Below, piece after piece: positions 51,558 to 59,311 of a stretch of 64,000 bases of DNA. Numbering within the stretch: the first letter of the stretch is position 1; the number at the start of each line of letters is the position of its first letter. Under the pieces are notes generated by a model. It saw only the letters and a list, made by a program, of their open reading frames with translations. It ran no database searches and was not told the DNA's origin. Where the stretch lies: the NCBI RefSeq assembly GCF_017355405.1, contig NZ_CP061177.1, positions 806,001 through 870,000 of the forward strand, given 5' to 3'. The position numbers and the translations under genes were made by a program. The stretch is from Roseomonas haemaphysalidis. Lineage in GTDB: Bacteria; Pseudomonadota; Alphaproteobacteria; Acetobacterales; Acetobacteraceae.

Positions 51558-51937
51558 GCGCGCTGATCGCCGCCGCCGCGCGCCTGCAGGCGGTGCTGTG
51601 GCGGGAAACCGAGGTCGCGGGCGCCGCACCCCTTCCGGTTCTGCGGGCCTTGATGGAAGAAAAGCGCGAGGCGATGGTCGCGCTGTCGCATCTTGGACCG
51701 CCGGACAGCGAGGTGGAGCGCGTGGCGCTGCGCCGCATGGCGGCGGCGGCCGAGGAAAACGCCCTGGTGCTGGGTGCGGTCGCCGATGCGCTGGATACGC
51801 TGCGGCAGAAGCTGCGGACCGACCTGTCGGAAGCGGCAAATCCTGGCGTCTACGGGCCGCAGGGCAGTGCCTTTCCAGGGCCCCGCAAGCGGCCGCTGCG
51901 CCACACGCTGGCGGCGAGCCTTGACCGCACCGCATGA
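51554..51937 (+). CDS. flgN: FlgN-like flagellar chaperone
   Basis: FlgN escorts FlgK and FlgL to the export gate. The 127-aa protein is helical, with LPVLRALMEEKREAMVALS, an AAEENALVLGAVADALDTLRQKL helix and the C-terminal VYGPQGSAFP turn common in FlgN-type proteins. It starts with GTG at 51554 overlapping the flgJ stop. The call rests on helix pattern, the YGP motif, size and neighbourhood. Confidence 0.65.
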   Translation: MSALIAAAARLQAVLWRETEVAGAAPLPVLRALMEEKREAMVALSHLGPPDSEVERVALRRMAAAAEENALVLGAVADALDTLRQKLRTDLSEAANPGVYGPQGSAFPGPRKRPLRHTLAASLDRTA

Positions 51938-51974
51938 CGTGGTCGGCGGGGCCGGACAGGGCGTCCGGCCGTTT

Positions 51975-52016
51975 CGCGAAAAACATCGGATAGGCACACG
52001 CGGCGCTTGCGAAAAA
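51975..52016 (+). promoter_or_regulatory. Two GCGAAAAA elements before fliC
   Basis: CGCGAAAAA at 51975-51983 and TGCGAAAAA at 52008-52016 lie on the fliC strand, their first bases 33 nt apart (three turns at 11 bp); the second is 120 nt before the ATG, leaving a longer leader than for other genes, which fits FlbT-type control of flagellin mRNA. Confidence 0.6.
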
Positions 52017-52127
52017 TAATTTGGCTCTGGTAGAAATCCTCATCGCGGTTGGACCGGTCGAACGGCCAGCACGCGATGACCGCGTCAGAAGGCGCTCCCA
52101 AAACCGGAACCCTCGAAGGGCGCAATC

Positions 52128-53801
52128 ATGGTCAGCTCCATCCTCACGAACAACGGTGCAATGACGGCCCTGCAGTCGCTGAAGGCGACGCAGAAGAGCC
52201 TGCTGAGCACGCAGAACCGTATCTCCACCGGCCTGAAGGTTTCCACCGCCAAGGACAACGCGGCGACCTGGGCCGTGGCCACCTCGATGCGCTCGGACAT
52301 CTCCAACTTCAAGCAGGTCAGCGAGAACCTGTCCCTGTCCTCCTCGGTGCTGAGCACGGCGCAGTCGGGCGGCGAGGCGGTGTCCAACCTGATCACGCAG
52401 ATCAAGACCAAGATCACGGCCGCCCAGCAGGGCGTGCTGGACAGCCGCACGATCCAGGCTGACATCGACGAGCTCGTGAAGCAGGTTGAGTCGACGGTTC
52501 AGGGCTCGGCGCTGAAGGGCGTCAACCTGATGAACGGCGAAGGCCAGGAGCGGATCGTTGCCTCGGTCAACGTTGTCAACGGCGTCAGCGTCCCGTCCTA
52601 TATCAACGTCGAGAAGGTCAACCTCAGCACCGCCGCCGGCGGCGACCTGAACGGCTTGTCCACCCTGTCCGTGGTGTCGCGCGGCGACCAGCTGTTCAAC
52701 GACGCGTCGGTGGCCGACGTGACCGCCGATCAGAAGGCGATGGGCACCACCTTCTTCGCCACCACGGCCGGCACCTACAATGCGACCGCCACCCCCAACA
52801 GCAACATGATCACCAACACCGCCGGTGATCTGACGGTCGGCTACAAGGATGCCACGGGCGCCACGCGCAGCCTGACGGTCAAGAACATCGCCTCCACCGT
52901 GCAGACCGCGACCGACCTGGCCACCGCGCTGAACGCCGACAAGGACTTCGCCGCCACCTTCCACGCGACCACCGACACCGGCGAACTGCGCATCTCCGCC
53001 AAGGACCGCCTGACGCAGTCGGGCGACTTCGCGATCAGCAGCGTGTCCGGCACCAAGCTGACCGCCCGTACCGCGAGCACCACGTCGATCGAGAACTACA
53101 GCGGCAGCAGCTTCGCGTTCCAGGATGGCACCGCCCTGAAGGAAGGCGAGACCTTCACCTTCAAGTACAAGGTGGGCACCACCGAGAAGACCATGGTGCT
53201 GAAGGCGACCAACGATTTCGCGGCCGGCGCCGAGTACCAGTCCGCCGACACCGTCAACAACATCCAGTACCGTGCCATCAAGCTGGATGACGCCAACGTC
53301 AAGAACAATGCCGGCGAATACGATGGCGACAACATCGCCGCGGCGTTCCTGGCGGCGATCAACCCCGCCTCCAACGCCGACTTCGCCGCTACCGCCTCGG
53401 CCACGGAGATGGGCGTCACCGTTGTTGGCAACACCCTGACCATCAAGGCGTACGGTGGTGATGAGCAGACGACGACCCCGGTTCCTGCCAACAAGTTCAG
53501 CTCCTTCCAGCCGGTGACCACCGACTACGGCACCATGCTGAGCAACGTCGACGAGCTGATGAAGACGGCGACCAACGCGGCCGCCGCCTTCGGCTCCGCC
53601 GGCGCGCGCGTCGACATGCAGAAGGAGTTCATGGACAAGCTGGTCGATACGCTGACCTCGGGCCTCGGCACCCTGGTGGACGCCGACATGTCGGAGGAAG
53701 CCGCCCGCCTGCAGGCCCTGCAGGTGCAGGAGCAGCTGGGCACCCAGGCTCTCTCGATCGCCAACCAGGCGCCGCAGAGCATCCTGCGCCTGTTCCAGTA
53801 A
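52128..53801 (+). CDS. fliC: Flagellin
   Basis: The filament protein. It is 557 aa with conserved ends: MVSSILTNNGAMTALQSLKATQKSLLSTQNRISTGLKVSTAKDNAATWAVATSMRSD and the C-terminal AARLQALQVQEQLGTQALSIANQAPQSILRLFQ. Between them is a Thr/Ala/Asp-rich variable region of about 330 residues, longer than in many alphaproteobacterial flagellins. It is preceded by two flagellar elements and followed by a strong hairpin and a palindrome. Codon use is even more uniform than in the neighbours, as for a highly expressed gene. Confidence 0.98.
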   Translation: MVSSILTNNGAMTALQSLKATQKSLLSTQNRISTGLKVSTAKDNAATWAVATSMRSDISNFKQVSENLSLSSSVLSTAQSGGEAVSNLITQIKTKITAAQQGVLDSRTIQADIDELVKQVESTVQGSALKGVNLMNGEGQERIVASVNVVNGVSVPSYINVEKVNLSTAAGGDLNGLSTLSVVSRGDQLFNDASVADVTADQKAMGTTFFATTAGTYNATATPNSNMITNTAGDLTVGYKDATGATRSLTVKNIASTVQTATDLATALNADKDFAATFHATTDTGELRISAKDRLTQSGDFAISSVSGTKLTARTASTTSIENYSGSSFAFQDGTALKEGETFTFKYKVGTTEKTMVLKATNDFAAGAEYQSADTVNNIQYRAIKLDDANVKNNAGEYDGDNIAAAFLAAINPASNADFAATASATEMGVTVVGNTLTIKAYGGDEQTTTPVPANKFSSFQPVTTDYGTMLSNVDELMKTATNAAAAFGSAGARVDMQKEFMDKLVDTLTSGLGTLVDADMSEEAARLQALQVQEQLGTQALSIANQAPQSILRLFQ

Positions 53802-53810
53802 CCGGCGGGC

Positions 53811-53834
53811 CGGGCGGGGCTTGGGCCCCGCCCG
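53811..53834 (+). terminator. Strong hairpin after fliC
   Basis: A perfect 10-bp stem, CGGGCGGGGC at 53811-53820 with its complement at 53825-53834 and loop TTGG, begins nine bases after the fliC stop. Confidence 0.7.
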
Positions 53835-53851
53835 CTCACGGCTTCACCGGC

Positions 53852-53879
53852 CCGGCCGGCGGGCATGCCCGCCGGCCGG
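53852..53879. repeat. Perfect 28-bp palindrome between fliC and flaF
   Basis: The 14 bases at 53852-53865 (CCGGCCGGCGGGCA) are the exact reverse complement of those at 53866-53879. It can form a long stem in RNA from either strand and lies in the flaF leader, 69 nt before the flaF start. It may be a second terminator, an mRNA-stability element or a protein-binding site. Confidence 0.6.
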
Positions 53880-53947
53880 TTCCGGCCCTGCGATCGATCG
53901 CCGCGGCACGCCCCAGAGGGGCCGCCGCGTGACGAAGGAAGAATCCG

Positions 53948-54370
53948 ATGTTGCATGCCACCGTCAGCCACGCTTCCAACATGCCGCTTCAGCGCCCGAC
54001 CGGTGCCCTGTCCGCCTACGGTGCCGTCATCCGCACCACGGAAGACCCGCGTGCCATCGAGTACCGCCTGCTCGCCCGCATGGTCTCGTCGCTGGAGGCT
54101 GCCCACCTCGCTGCCTCGCCCGCGGCTTTGCCCGCTGCCATCCATGAGAACCGCATGGTCTGGACCGCCTTCACGGCCGACCTCGCCGACGATGGCAACG
54201 GTTGCGAGGAAACGCTGCGTGCCCGCCTGCTGTCGCTGGCCCGCTGGGTCTTCGCTGAAAGCGACCGCGTGCTGCGGGAGCGCAAAAGCCCGCAGGCGCT
54301 GATCGACGTCAACCGCGCGGTGATGCTGGGCCTGCAGCCTGGCGCCACGGCCCAGCCGGACCCCGTGTGA
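53948..54370 (+). CDS. flaF: Flagellin biosynthesis regulator FlaF
   Basis: FlaF promotes flagellin translation or stability, opposite to FlbT, in alphaproteobacteria. The 140-aa protein shows the family features AYGAVIRTTEDPRAIEYRLLARMVSSLEAA and ALPAAIHENRMVWTAFTADLADDGNGCEETLRARLLSLARWVFAESDRVLRE. The start lies eight bases after GAAGGAAG. The stop overlaps the flbT ATG as TGATG. Confidence 0.93.
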   Translation: MLHATVSHASNMPLQRPTGALSAYGAVIRTTEDPRAIEYRLLARMVSSLEAAHLAASPAALPAAIHENRMVWTAFTADLADDGNGCEETLRARLLSLARWVFAESDRVLRERKSPQALIDVNRAVMLGLQPGATAQPDPV

Positions 54371-54867
54371 TGTCCCTGATCCTGAAGCTTGCCCCGGGCG
54401 AGCGCCTGTTCATCAACGGCGCCGTGGTCATCAATGGCGACCGCCGCGCCTACCTGATGGTGGAAACCAAGGCCCAGATCGTCCGTGAAAAGGATGTGCT
54501 GCAGCCTGACGATGCGTCCACGCCCGTTCGCCGGGCCTATTTCGCGGCGCAGGGCGTGCTGCTGAACGCGCACCCCGTGCTCGGCAGTGCCGAGGCATTT
54601 CTGGAACAGGTCGCCCGGTTGCGTGGCGTGTTCCTGAAGTCCGAGCATATCGACCTGCTGGATGAGGCGGAGGCACAGATGCGCGATGGCAACACCTATC
54701 GCGTGCTGTCCTTGCTGCGGGAATTGGTGATGTACGAGGCCGCGCTGCTGGAACTGCCGCCCCCTGCGCGGTTCCGGCGCGATGCGGTGGCCCGGCCGGA
54801 TGCCGCGCCGCAGCCGCCCCGTGTCCACCACGGCAGGACCGAGTTGCGGATGGCCCCTTCCCCCTGA
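54370..54867 (+). CDS. flbT: Flagellin mRNA regulator FlbT
   Basis: FlbT binds the flagellin mRNA leader and blocks its translation until the hook is complete. The 165-aa protein has LILKLAPGERLFINGAVVINGDRRAYLMVETKAQIVREKDVL and FLKSEHIDLLDEAEAQMRDGNTYRVLSLLRELVMYEAALLEL, both FlbT signatures. The ATG at 54370 is coupled to flaF. The C-terminal 35 residues are Pro/Arg-rich and look unstructured. Confidence 0.95.
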   Translation: MSLILKLAPGERLFINGAVVINGDRRAYLMVETKAQIVREKDVLQPDDASTPVRRAYFAAQGVLLNAHPVLGSAEAFLEQVARLRGVFLKSEHIDLLDEAEAQMRDGNTYRVLSLLRELVMYEAALLELPPPARFRRDAVARPDAAPQPPRVHHGRTELRMAPSP

Positions 54868-54917
54868 TCCTGGCGAGGCGATCTCGCCGCCCTCAAGGCA
54901 GAGCCGGAATTGATGCG

Positions 54918-55205
54918 ATGATCGATCCAATCCAGGGCATGGCTTCCGGCGAGGCGCCGGCGGCCCCGCGCGCCGATCTGGCGCGGGGGGCTGCATCCAC
55001 GGAAGCGACGCCGGCGGCGCCGGTACCGCCAGCCGGCCCCCCGCCGGTGGGCGACGCGGTGCTGAACGTCCTGCTCGATGGCGAAACCATGCGGCTTTAT
55101 ACCGAGCTGCGGGACCCGCAAACGGACCGCCTGCTGCTGCGCCTGCCCGCCGCCTATGACCCCGGGGAGGCGCGGCTGGACGAAGGGGCCTCGTTCGAAG
55201 CATGA
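54918..55205 (+). CDS. Small FlaG-like protein
   Basis: A 95-aa protein with a Pro/Ala-rich N-terminal half and a short folded C-terminus, AVLNVLLDGETMRLYTELRDPQTDRLLLRLPAAYDPGEARLDEG. The layout (disordered start, one small beta domain with paired strands and a conserved D-P-x-T turn) recalls FlaG, which affects filament length, but sequence likeness is weak. Its stop overlaps the start of the DUF1217 gene (ATGA). Confidence 0.5.
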   Translation: MIDPIQGMASGEAPAAPRADLARGAASTEATPAAPVPPAGPPPVGDAVLNVLLDGETMRLYTELRDPQTDRLLLRLPAAYDPGEARLDEGASFEA

Positions 55206-56377
55206 GCATCGGCGCGATCAACCTGGGACTTCCCGCCGGCGTCGCCGGCTGGAAGATGCTGCAGGGCAAAAGTGTCGGCGACTTCAAGGCTTTCAGCAAG
55301 GATGCGCTGCTGCAGCGCGACATCGCTTATCTGCGGGAAAAGCTGCCGCAGAAGGCAACCGCCAAGGATTTGCTGGCCGACCGGCGCTTGCAGGAGATCG
55401 TGCTCAAGGCCTATGGGCTGGACGCGCAGGTCGGCATGGATGCGCTGATGCGCAAGGTGCTGGACAGCAATCCCACCGACACCGGCTCTGTCGCCGCGCG
55501 GATGGTCGATGCGCGCTACCAGAAGATCGCCGCCGCGCTGAACTATGGCGGGCTGGTGATCCCCGAGATCTCCGCCGTCCCGTCGGGCGCCACGGTGGTG
55601 GTGGAAGGGATCGGCAAAGGCGAGACCTTCGCCAGCTTCAGCGGCAGCTTCGGCGGCATCAAGGTCGATGGCGTGTCGCTCGACGGGTTGGGCAGCCGCC
55701 AGGGCGTCGCTGCCGCGCTGCAGGCGGCCTTTCGCAAGGCGGATGGCAAAAGCAGCAACATCTCCGTCACCACGCTTGGCGGCCAGCTGGTGTTCAGCGA
55801 TGCCAGGGGCCGCGGCACGGCGGTGGATTTCGCCTTCAAGGCCGATCCCGGCAGCACGGCGCGTGCCAGCCTGCAGGCCACCAACACCGGCAGCATCGCG
55901 GTTGCCGCCATCGGTGGTCCCAAGGTGAAGGACGGCACAACCGTCGAAGCCGTGGTATCGCTCTACACGCAGGCGCGTTTCGAGGAATCGCTGGGTGAAA
56001 GCTCCGACACGCTGCGCAAGGCGGTCTATGCCAAGCGGACCCTGCCCGGCGTCACGAGCTGGTACAGCGTGATCGCCGATCGCAACCTGGCGGGCGTGGT
56101 GCAGCAGGTGCTGGGCCTGCCGGACAGCTTCGGCCGGCTGGACGTGGATCAGCAGAAGGCGACGCTGGAGCGCCGCATGAGCCTGTCCGACTTCAAGGAC
56201 GGCACCAAGCTGTCCAAGTTGCTGGATCGCTACGTGGCGCAGTCCAGCGTGGCGGAGGCTCAGGCGCTGGCCAGCAGCGGCGCCGGCCTCGCGGGGCTGG
56301 TGCAGCCGGTCCCCTGGGGCGGCGACAGCTTTTCCGGCAGCAGCGCCGCCGCGCTGTTCTCGATCATGGGCGGTTGA
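55202..56377 (+). CDS. DUF1217 flagellar protein
   Basis: The 391-aa protein has the DUF1217 pattern of alphaproteobacterial flagellar loci: KMLQGKSVGDFKAFSKDALLQRDIAYLREKLPQKATAKDLLADRRLQEIVLKAYGLDAQVGMDALMRKVL at the start and SSDTLRKAVYAKRTLPGVTSWYSVIADRNLAGVVQQVLGLPDSF later. Between them (about residues 115-265) lies a beta-rich insert with VDGVSLDGLGSRQGVAAALQAAF, like the inserted domains of flagellins and hook proteins. The function is not known. Confidence 0.75.
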   Translation: MSIGAINLGLPAGVAGWKMLQGKSVGDFKAFSKDALLQRDIAYLREKLPQKATAKDLLADRRLQEIVLKAYGLDAQVGMDALMRKVLDSNPTDTGSVAARMVDARYQKIAAALNYGGLVIPEISAVPSGATVVVEGIGKGETFASFSGSFGGIKVDGVSLDGLGSRQGVAAALQAAFRKADGKSSNISVTTLGGQLVFSDARGRGTAVDFAFKADPGSTARASLQATNTGSIAVAAIGGPKVKDGTTVEAVVSLYTQARFEESLGESSDTLRKAVYAKRTLPGVTSWYSVIADRNLAGVVQQVLGLPDSFGRLDVDQQKATLERRMSLSDFKDGTKLSKLLDRYVAQSSVAEAQALASSGAGLAGLVQPVPWGGDSFSGSSAAALFSIMGG

Positions 56378-56389
56378 GGGGCGGCGGCG

Positions 56390-57757
56390 TCATGCCGCCA
56401 GCACCTCCCGCAACCGCGCGAAAGCGGCCCCGGCCGCCGCGCGCTCTTCCACGGACTGTGCCAGAAAGGCTTCCAGTGCCGGCTGGTGGTGGATCGCCTG
56501 GTCCACCAGCGGGTCGCTGCCGCCGCGATAGGCGCCGAGGCGGATCATCTCCGCCATGTCGGCATAGGCGCCCAGCAGCCGGCGGGCGCTGGACAGCGCG
56601 GCGTTCTCCTCCTCCGAATGGCAGCGCGGCAGGCTGCGGCTGACGGAACGCAGGATGTCGATCGCCGGCCAGCGGCCCCGCTCGCCGATGCGGCGGTCCA
56701 GCACCAGGTGGCCGTCCAGGATGCCGCGCACGGCATCGGCGATCGGTTCGTCATGATCGTCGCCATCCACCAGCACGGTGAAGACGGCTGTGATGTCGCC
56801 CTCTCCCTCCGGCCCCGGGCCGGCGCGTTCCAGCAGCGCCGGCAGCTCGTTGAACACCGAGGGGGTGTAGGAGCGCGCGGTGGCGGGCTCGCCGGCGGCC
56901 AGGCCGATCTCGCGCTGGGCATGCGCCAGCCGCGTCACGGAATCGAGCAGCAGGAACACCTGCTTGCCTTCGGCGCGGAAGTGCTCGGCCACCGCCAGGG
57001 TCGCCTGCGCCGCGCGGCGCCGCGCCAGCGCCGGCTGGTCGGAGGTCGAGACCACGACGACGGACCGCGCACGCCCCGCCTCGCCCAGCGTGTGGTCCAG
57101 GAACTCGCGCACCTCGCGCCCCCGCTCGCCGATCAGCCCGACGACGATGACGTCCGCCTCCACGTTGCGCGCCAGCATGCCCATCAACGTCGACTTGCCG
57201 ACGCCGGACGCCGCGAAGATGCCCATGCGCTGGCCGCGGCAGATCGGCACGAAGACATCCAGCGCCCGCAGTCCGGTTTCCAGGCGGGGCCCTACCATGC
57301 GGCGGCGCAGCGCGTCGGGCGCGGCGCGACGCAGCGGCACCGGGCGGCGGCCGGCGGGCAGCGGCCCGCCGCCGTCCAGCGGCCGTCCCTGGCCGTCGAT
57401 CACCCGGCCCAGCCAGGCATCGGATGGGGACAGCGACAGCGGTTCCTCCAGCCAGATGCGCGCGCCCGGGGCCAGTCCCTCCGTGCCGCCTTCCGGCACG
57501 GCGACGGCGGTCTGGCCCTCGAAGGCCACGAATTCCCCCTGGATCGCCGGCTGGCCGGGGCGGCGCACCATCAGCCGGTCGCCGATCGCCACGCCGCCGC
57601 CAAGGCCTTCCACCGACAGGGCGCTGCCGCGGACGGCCGCTAGGCTGCCCCAGCGGGTGGCACGCGGCAGGGCACGCAAAAGGCTCGGTGCGTCGGCCAA
57701 GGTGGCGGCGGCGGCGGTGGCGGGGCGCGGCGCGCCCAGCTTGCGGAAGTGGTCCAT
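56390..57757 (-). CDS. fliI: Flagellum-specific ATPase FliI
   Basis: FliI powers the flagellar export apparatus. The 455-aa protein has the Walker A GIFAASGVGKSTL near residue 178, the Walker B QVFLLLDSVTRLAHAQRE near 270 and the family region ARSYTPSVFNELPALLERAG. It is the only flagellar gene on the minus strand in its region, isolated from fliH (33117) and fliJ (45978). The start at 57757 is the first ATG preceding the N-terminal domain. It ends head-to-head with the DUF1217 gene. Confidence 0.96.
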   Translation of the reverse strand: MDHFRKLGAPRPATAAAATLADAPSLLRALPRATRWGSLAAVRGSALSVEGLGGGVAIGDRLMVRRPGQPAIQGEFVAFEGQTAVAVPEGGTEGLAPGARIWLEEPLSLSPSDAWLGRVIDGQGRPLDGGGPLPAGRRPVPLRRAAPDALRRRMVGPRLETGLRALDVFVPICRGQRMGIFAASGVGKSTLMGMLARNVEADVIVVGLIGERGREVREFLDHTLGEAGRARSVVVVSTSDQPALARRRAAQATLAVAEHFRAEGKQVFLLLDSVTRLAHAQREIGLAAGEPATARSYTPSVFNELPALLERAGPGPEGEGDITAVFTVLVDGDDHDEPIADAVRGILDGHLVLDRRIGERGRWPAIDILRSVSRSLPRCHSEEENAALSSARRLLGAYADMAEMIRLGAYRGGSDPLVDQAIHHQPALEAFLAQSVEERAAAGAAFARLREVLAA

Positions 57758-57828
57758 GGTGGTCGTCGCCTTCTGCGGCAGGAACGGATGTTCCCCCGCA
57801 TCATCGCCGCGCAGGCCGGACCTGTCTA

Positions 57829-57837
57829 TGCGAAAAA
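57829..57837 (+). promoter_or_regulatory. TGCGAAAAA element before flgB
   Basis: An exact copy on the plus strand, 73 nt before the flgB ATG, between the divergent fliI and flgB genes. No other copy in promoter position follows for the rest of the window, which suits one long flgB-to-flhB transcript. Confidence 0.6.
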
Positions 57838-57901
57838 TACTGGACAGGATGGGGAACGAACGCCTATCCATCGGGCACAGGCAGCAGGGGCAGCCCATAC
57901 C

Positions 57902-58309
57902 ATGCTCGATGGCATCGACGTCTTCCGCATCACCGGCGCGCGCATGCGGCATCTGGCGGAGCGTCAGAACGTGCTCGCGCAGAACATCGCCAATGCCGAC
58001 ACGCCGCACTTCCGGGCGCGGGACGTGAAGGCCTTCCAGTTCGACAGCGCCTTGCTGCGCAGCCAGGGCGGCGTCGCGCCGCTGCGGCTGGCCGGCACGC
58101 AGGCGGGCCATCTCGGCGGCACGCGAAACGGAGCCGTGGTCACCACGGACCGCGCCAATGCCTATAGCGAGGACCCGGACGGCAACACCGTCAATCTGGA
58201 GGAGCAGATGGTCAAGCAGTCGGATGTTGCGAAAAACTATGATCTCGCAACCCTGGTCTACAAGCGCAGCGCCGCCCTGCTGCGCACGGCCGTGGGCCGC
58301 GGCGCATGA
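57902..58309 (+). CDS. flgB: Flagellar proximal rod protein FlgB
   Basis: A 135-aa rod subunit with LAERQNVLAQNIANADTPHFRARDVKAFQFDSAL near the start and VNLEEQMVKQSDVAKNYDLATLVYKRSAALLRTAVG at the end. It begins the operon flgB-flgC-fliE-fliQ-flhA-fliR-flhB. The stop overlaps the flgC ATG. Normal length. Confidence 0.96.
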   Translation: MLDGIDVFRITGARMRHLAERQNVLAQNIANADTPHFRARDVKAFQFDSALLRSQGGVAPLRLAGTQAGHLGGTRNGAVVTTDRANAYSEDPDGNTVNLEEQMVKQSDVAKNYDLATLVYKRSAALLRTAVGRGA

Positions 58310-58746
58310 TCCGCGTGGAGCCGATCGGCGGCGCCGGCCCGCTGACCCAGGCGATGGCGACGGCGGCCTCCGGCATGAGCACCCAGGCGGTGCGCATGCG
58401 CGTGGCGGCCGAGAACATCGCCAACGCCGCGTCCACCGCCGCCACGGCGGGGGGCGATCCCTACCGGCGCAAGCTGGTGTCGTTCCGCCAGCAGCTGGAT
58501 CGCTCCACCGGCGCGCAGCTGGTGCGGACCGGCAGCATCAGTGGCGACCAGCGGGACTTCCGCACGCAATACGACCCCGCCCATCCGGCGGCGGACGAGC
58601 GCGGCTACGTGAAGATGCCCAACGTCGACACGCTGCTGGAACAGGCGGATCTGCGCACCGCGCAGCGCTCCTACGAGGCCGGCATCGCGGTGATGCAGCA
58701 GGCCAAGTCGCTTTACGGCAAAACCCTCGACATCCTGAGGTCCTGA
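58306..58746 (+). CDS. flgC: Flagellar proximal rod protein FlgC
   Basis: A 146-aa rod subunit: ATAASGMSTQAVRMRVAAENIANAASTA and GDPYRRKLVSFRQQLD early, GYVKMPNVDTLLEQADLRTAQRSYEAGIAVMQQAKSLYGKTLDILRS late. Coupled to flgB (overlapping start) and followed by fliE after 2 nt. Confidence 0.96.
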   Translation: MIRVEPIGGAGPLTQAMATAASGMSTQAVRMRVAAENIANAASTAATAGGDPYRRKLVSFRQQLDRSTGAQLVRTGSISGDQRDFRTQYDPAHPAADERGYVKMPNVDTLLEQADLRTAQRSYEAGIAVMQQAKSLYGKTLDILRS

Positions 58747-58748
58747 CC

Positions 58749-59039
58749 ATGTCCAGCCCGATCCCGGCCATCGCGCCGGTGTCCGCCGCCCTGCGCGCCT
58801 ATGGCGCCAGCGCCTCGCCCACCACAGACTTCGGCAGCATGGTGGGGGCGGCCGCGCGCAACTCGCTCGCCACGCTGCGCAATGCCGAGGTCACCAGCGC
58901 CCGCGGCGTCGCCGGCACCGCCGACGTGCAGGAGGTGGTGCAGGCCGCGACGGCGGCCGAGCTGACCGTGCAGACCATGACGCAGCTGCGCGACAAGGTG
59001 GTCGGTGCCTATACCGACGTGCTGCGCATGGCGGTCTGA
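58749..59039 (+). CDS. fliE: Flagellar hook-basal body protein FliE
   Basis: FliE links the MS ring to the rod. The 96-aa protein ends with the family motif AATAAELTVQTMTQLRDKVVGAYTDVLRMAV. The ATG at 58749 follows the flgC stop by 2 nt; long in-frame upstream frame is not used. Confidence 0.93.
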   Translation: MSSPIPAIAPVSAALRAYGASASPTTDFGSMVGAAARNSLATLRNAEVTSARGVAGTADVQEVVQAATAAELTVQTMTQLRDKVVGAYTDVLRMAV

Positions 59040-59044
59040 GCGTC

Positions 59045-59308
59045 ATGAACGAGGGCGATGTCGTCGAGGTGCTGCGCAACGGCTTCTTCGCCACCATGGT
59101 GGTGGCGGGGCCGCCGCTGCTGGCGGCGCTGGTCACCGGCGTCGTCGTCTCGCTTCTGCAGGCGCTGACGCAGATCCAGGAAGTCACGCTGTCCTACGTG
59201 CCCAAGATCGTCGTCACCATGGTGGTGGCGATGCTGTCCCTGCCGCTCGGCTTCGCGGCGCTGCGGTCCTACACGGAAGAGATCGCCCAGATGATCGTGG
59301 GGCTCTGA
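59045..59308 (+). CDS. fliQ: Flagellar export gate protein FliQ
   Basis: The 87-aa protein has two membrane helices (about 17-37 and 53-72) with the FliQ motif VVVSLLQALTQIQEVTLSYVPKIVVTMVVA. It packs with FliP and FliR. It lies between fliE and flhA, while fliP is far away. Confidence 0.95.
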   Translation: MNEGDVVEVLRNGFFATMVVAGPPLLAALVTGVVVSLLQALTQIQEVTLSYVPKIVVTMVVAMLSLPLGFAALRSYTEEIAQMIVGL

Positions 59309-59311
59309 CGC

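Noticed and set aside
51975..52016. Sigma-54 promoter (GG-N10-GC) before fliC and others
   Set aside because: The GG-to-GC spacing around the elements does not fit 10 nt consistently; only the flgB copy fits, and that can be chance.
58228..58236. Exact TGCGAAAAA inside flgB
   Set aside because: It encodes the conserved VAKNYD segment of FlgB, so protein constraint explains it; the next start is close but in a coupled operon.
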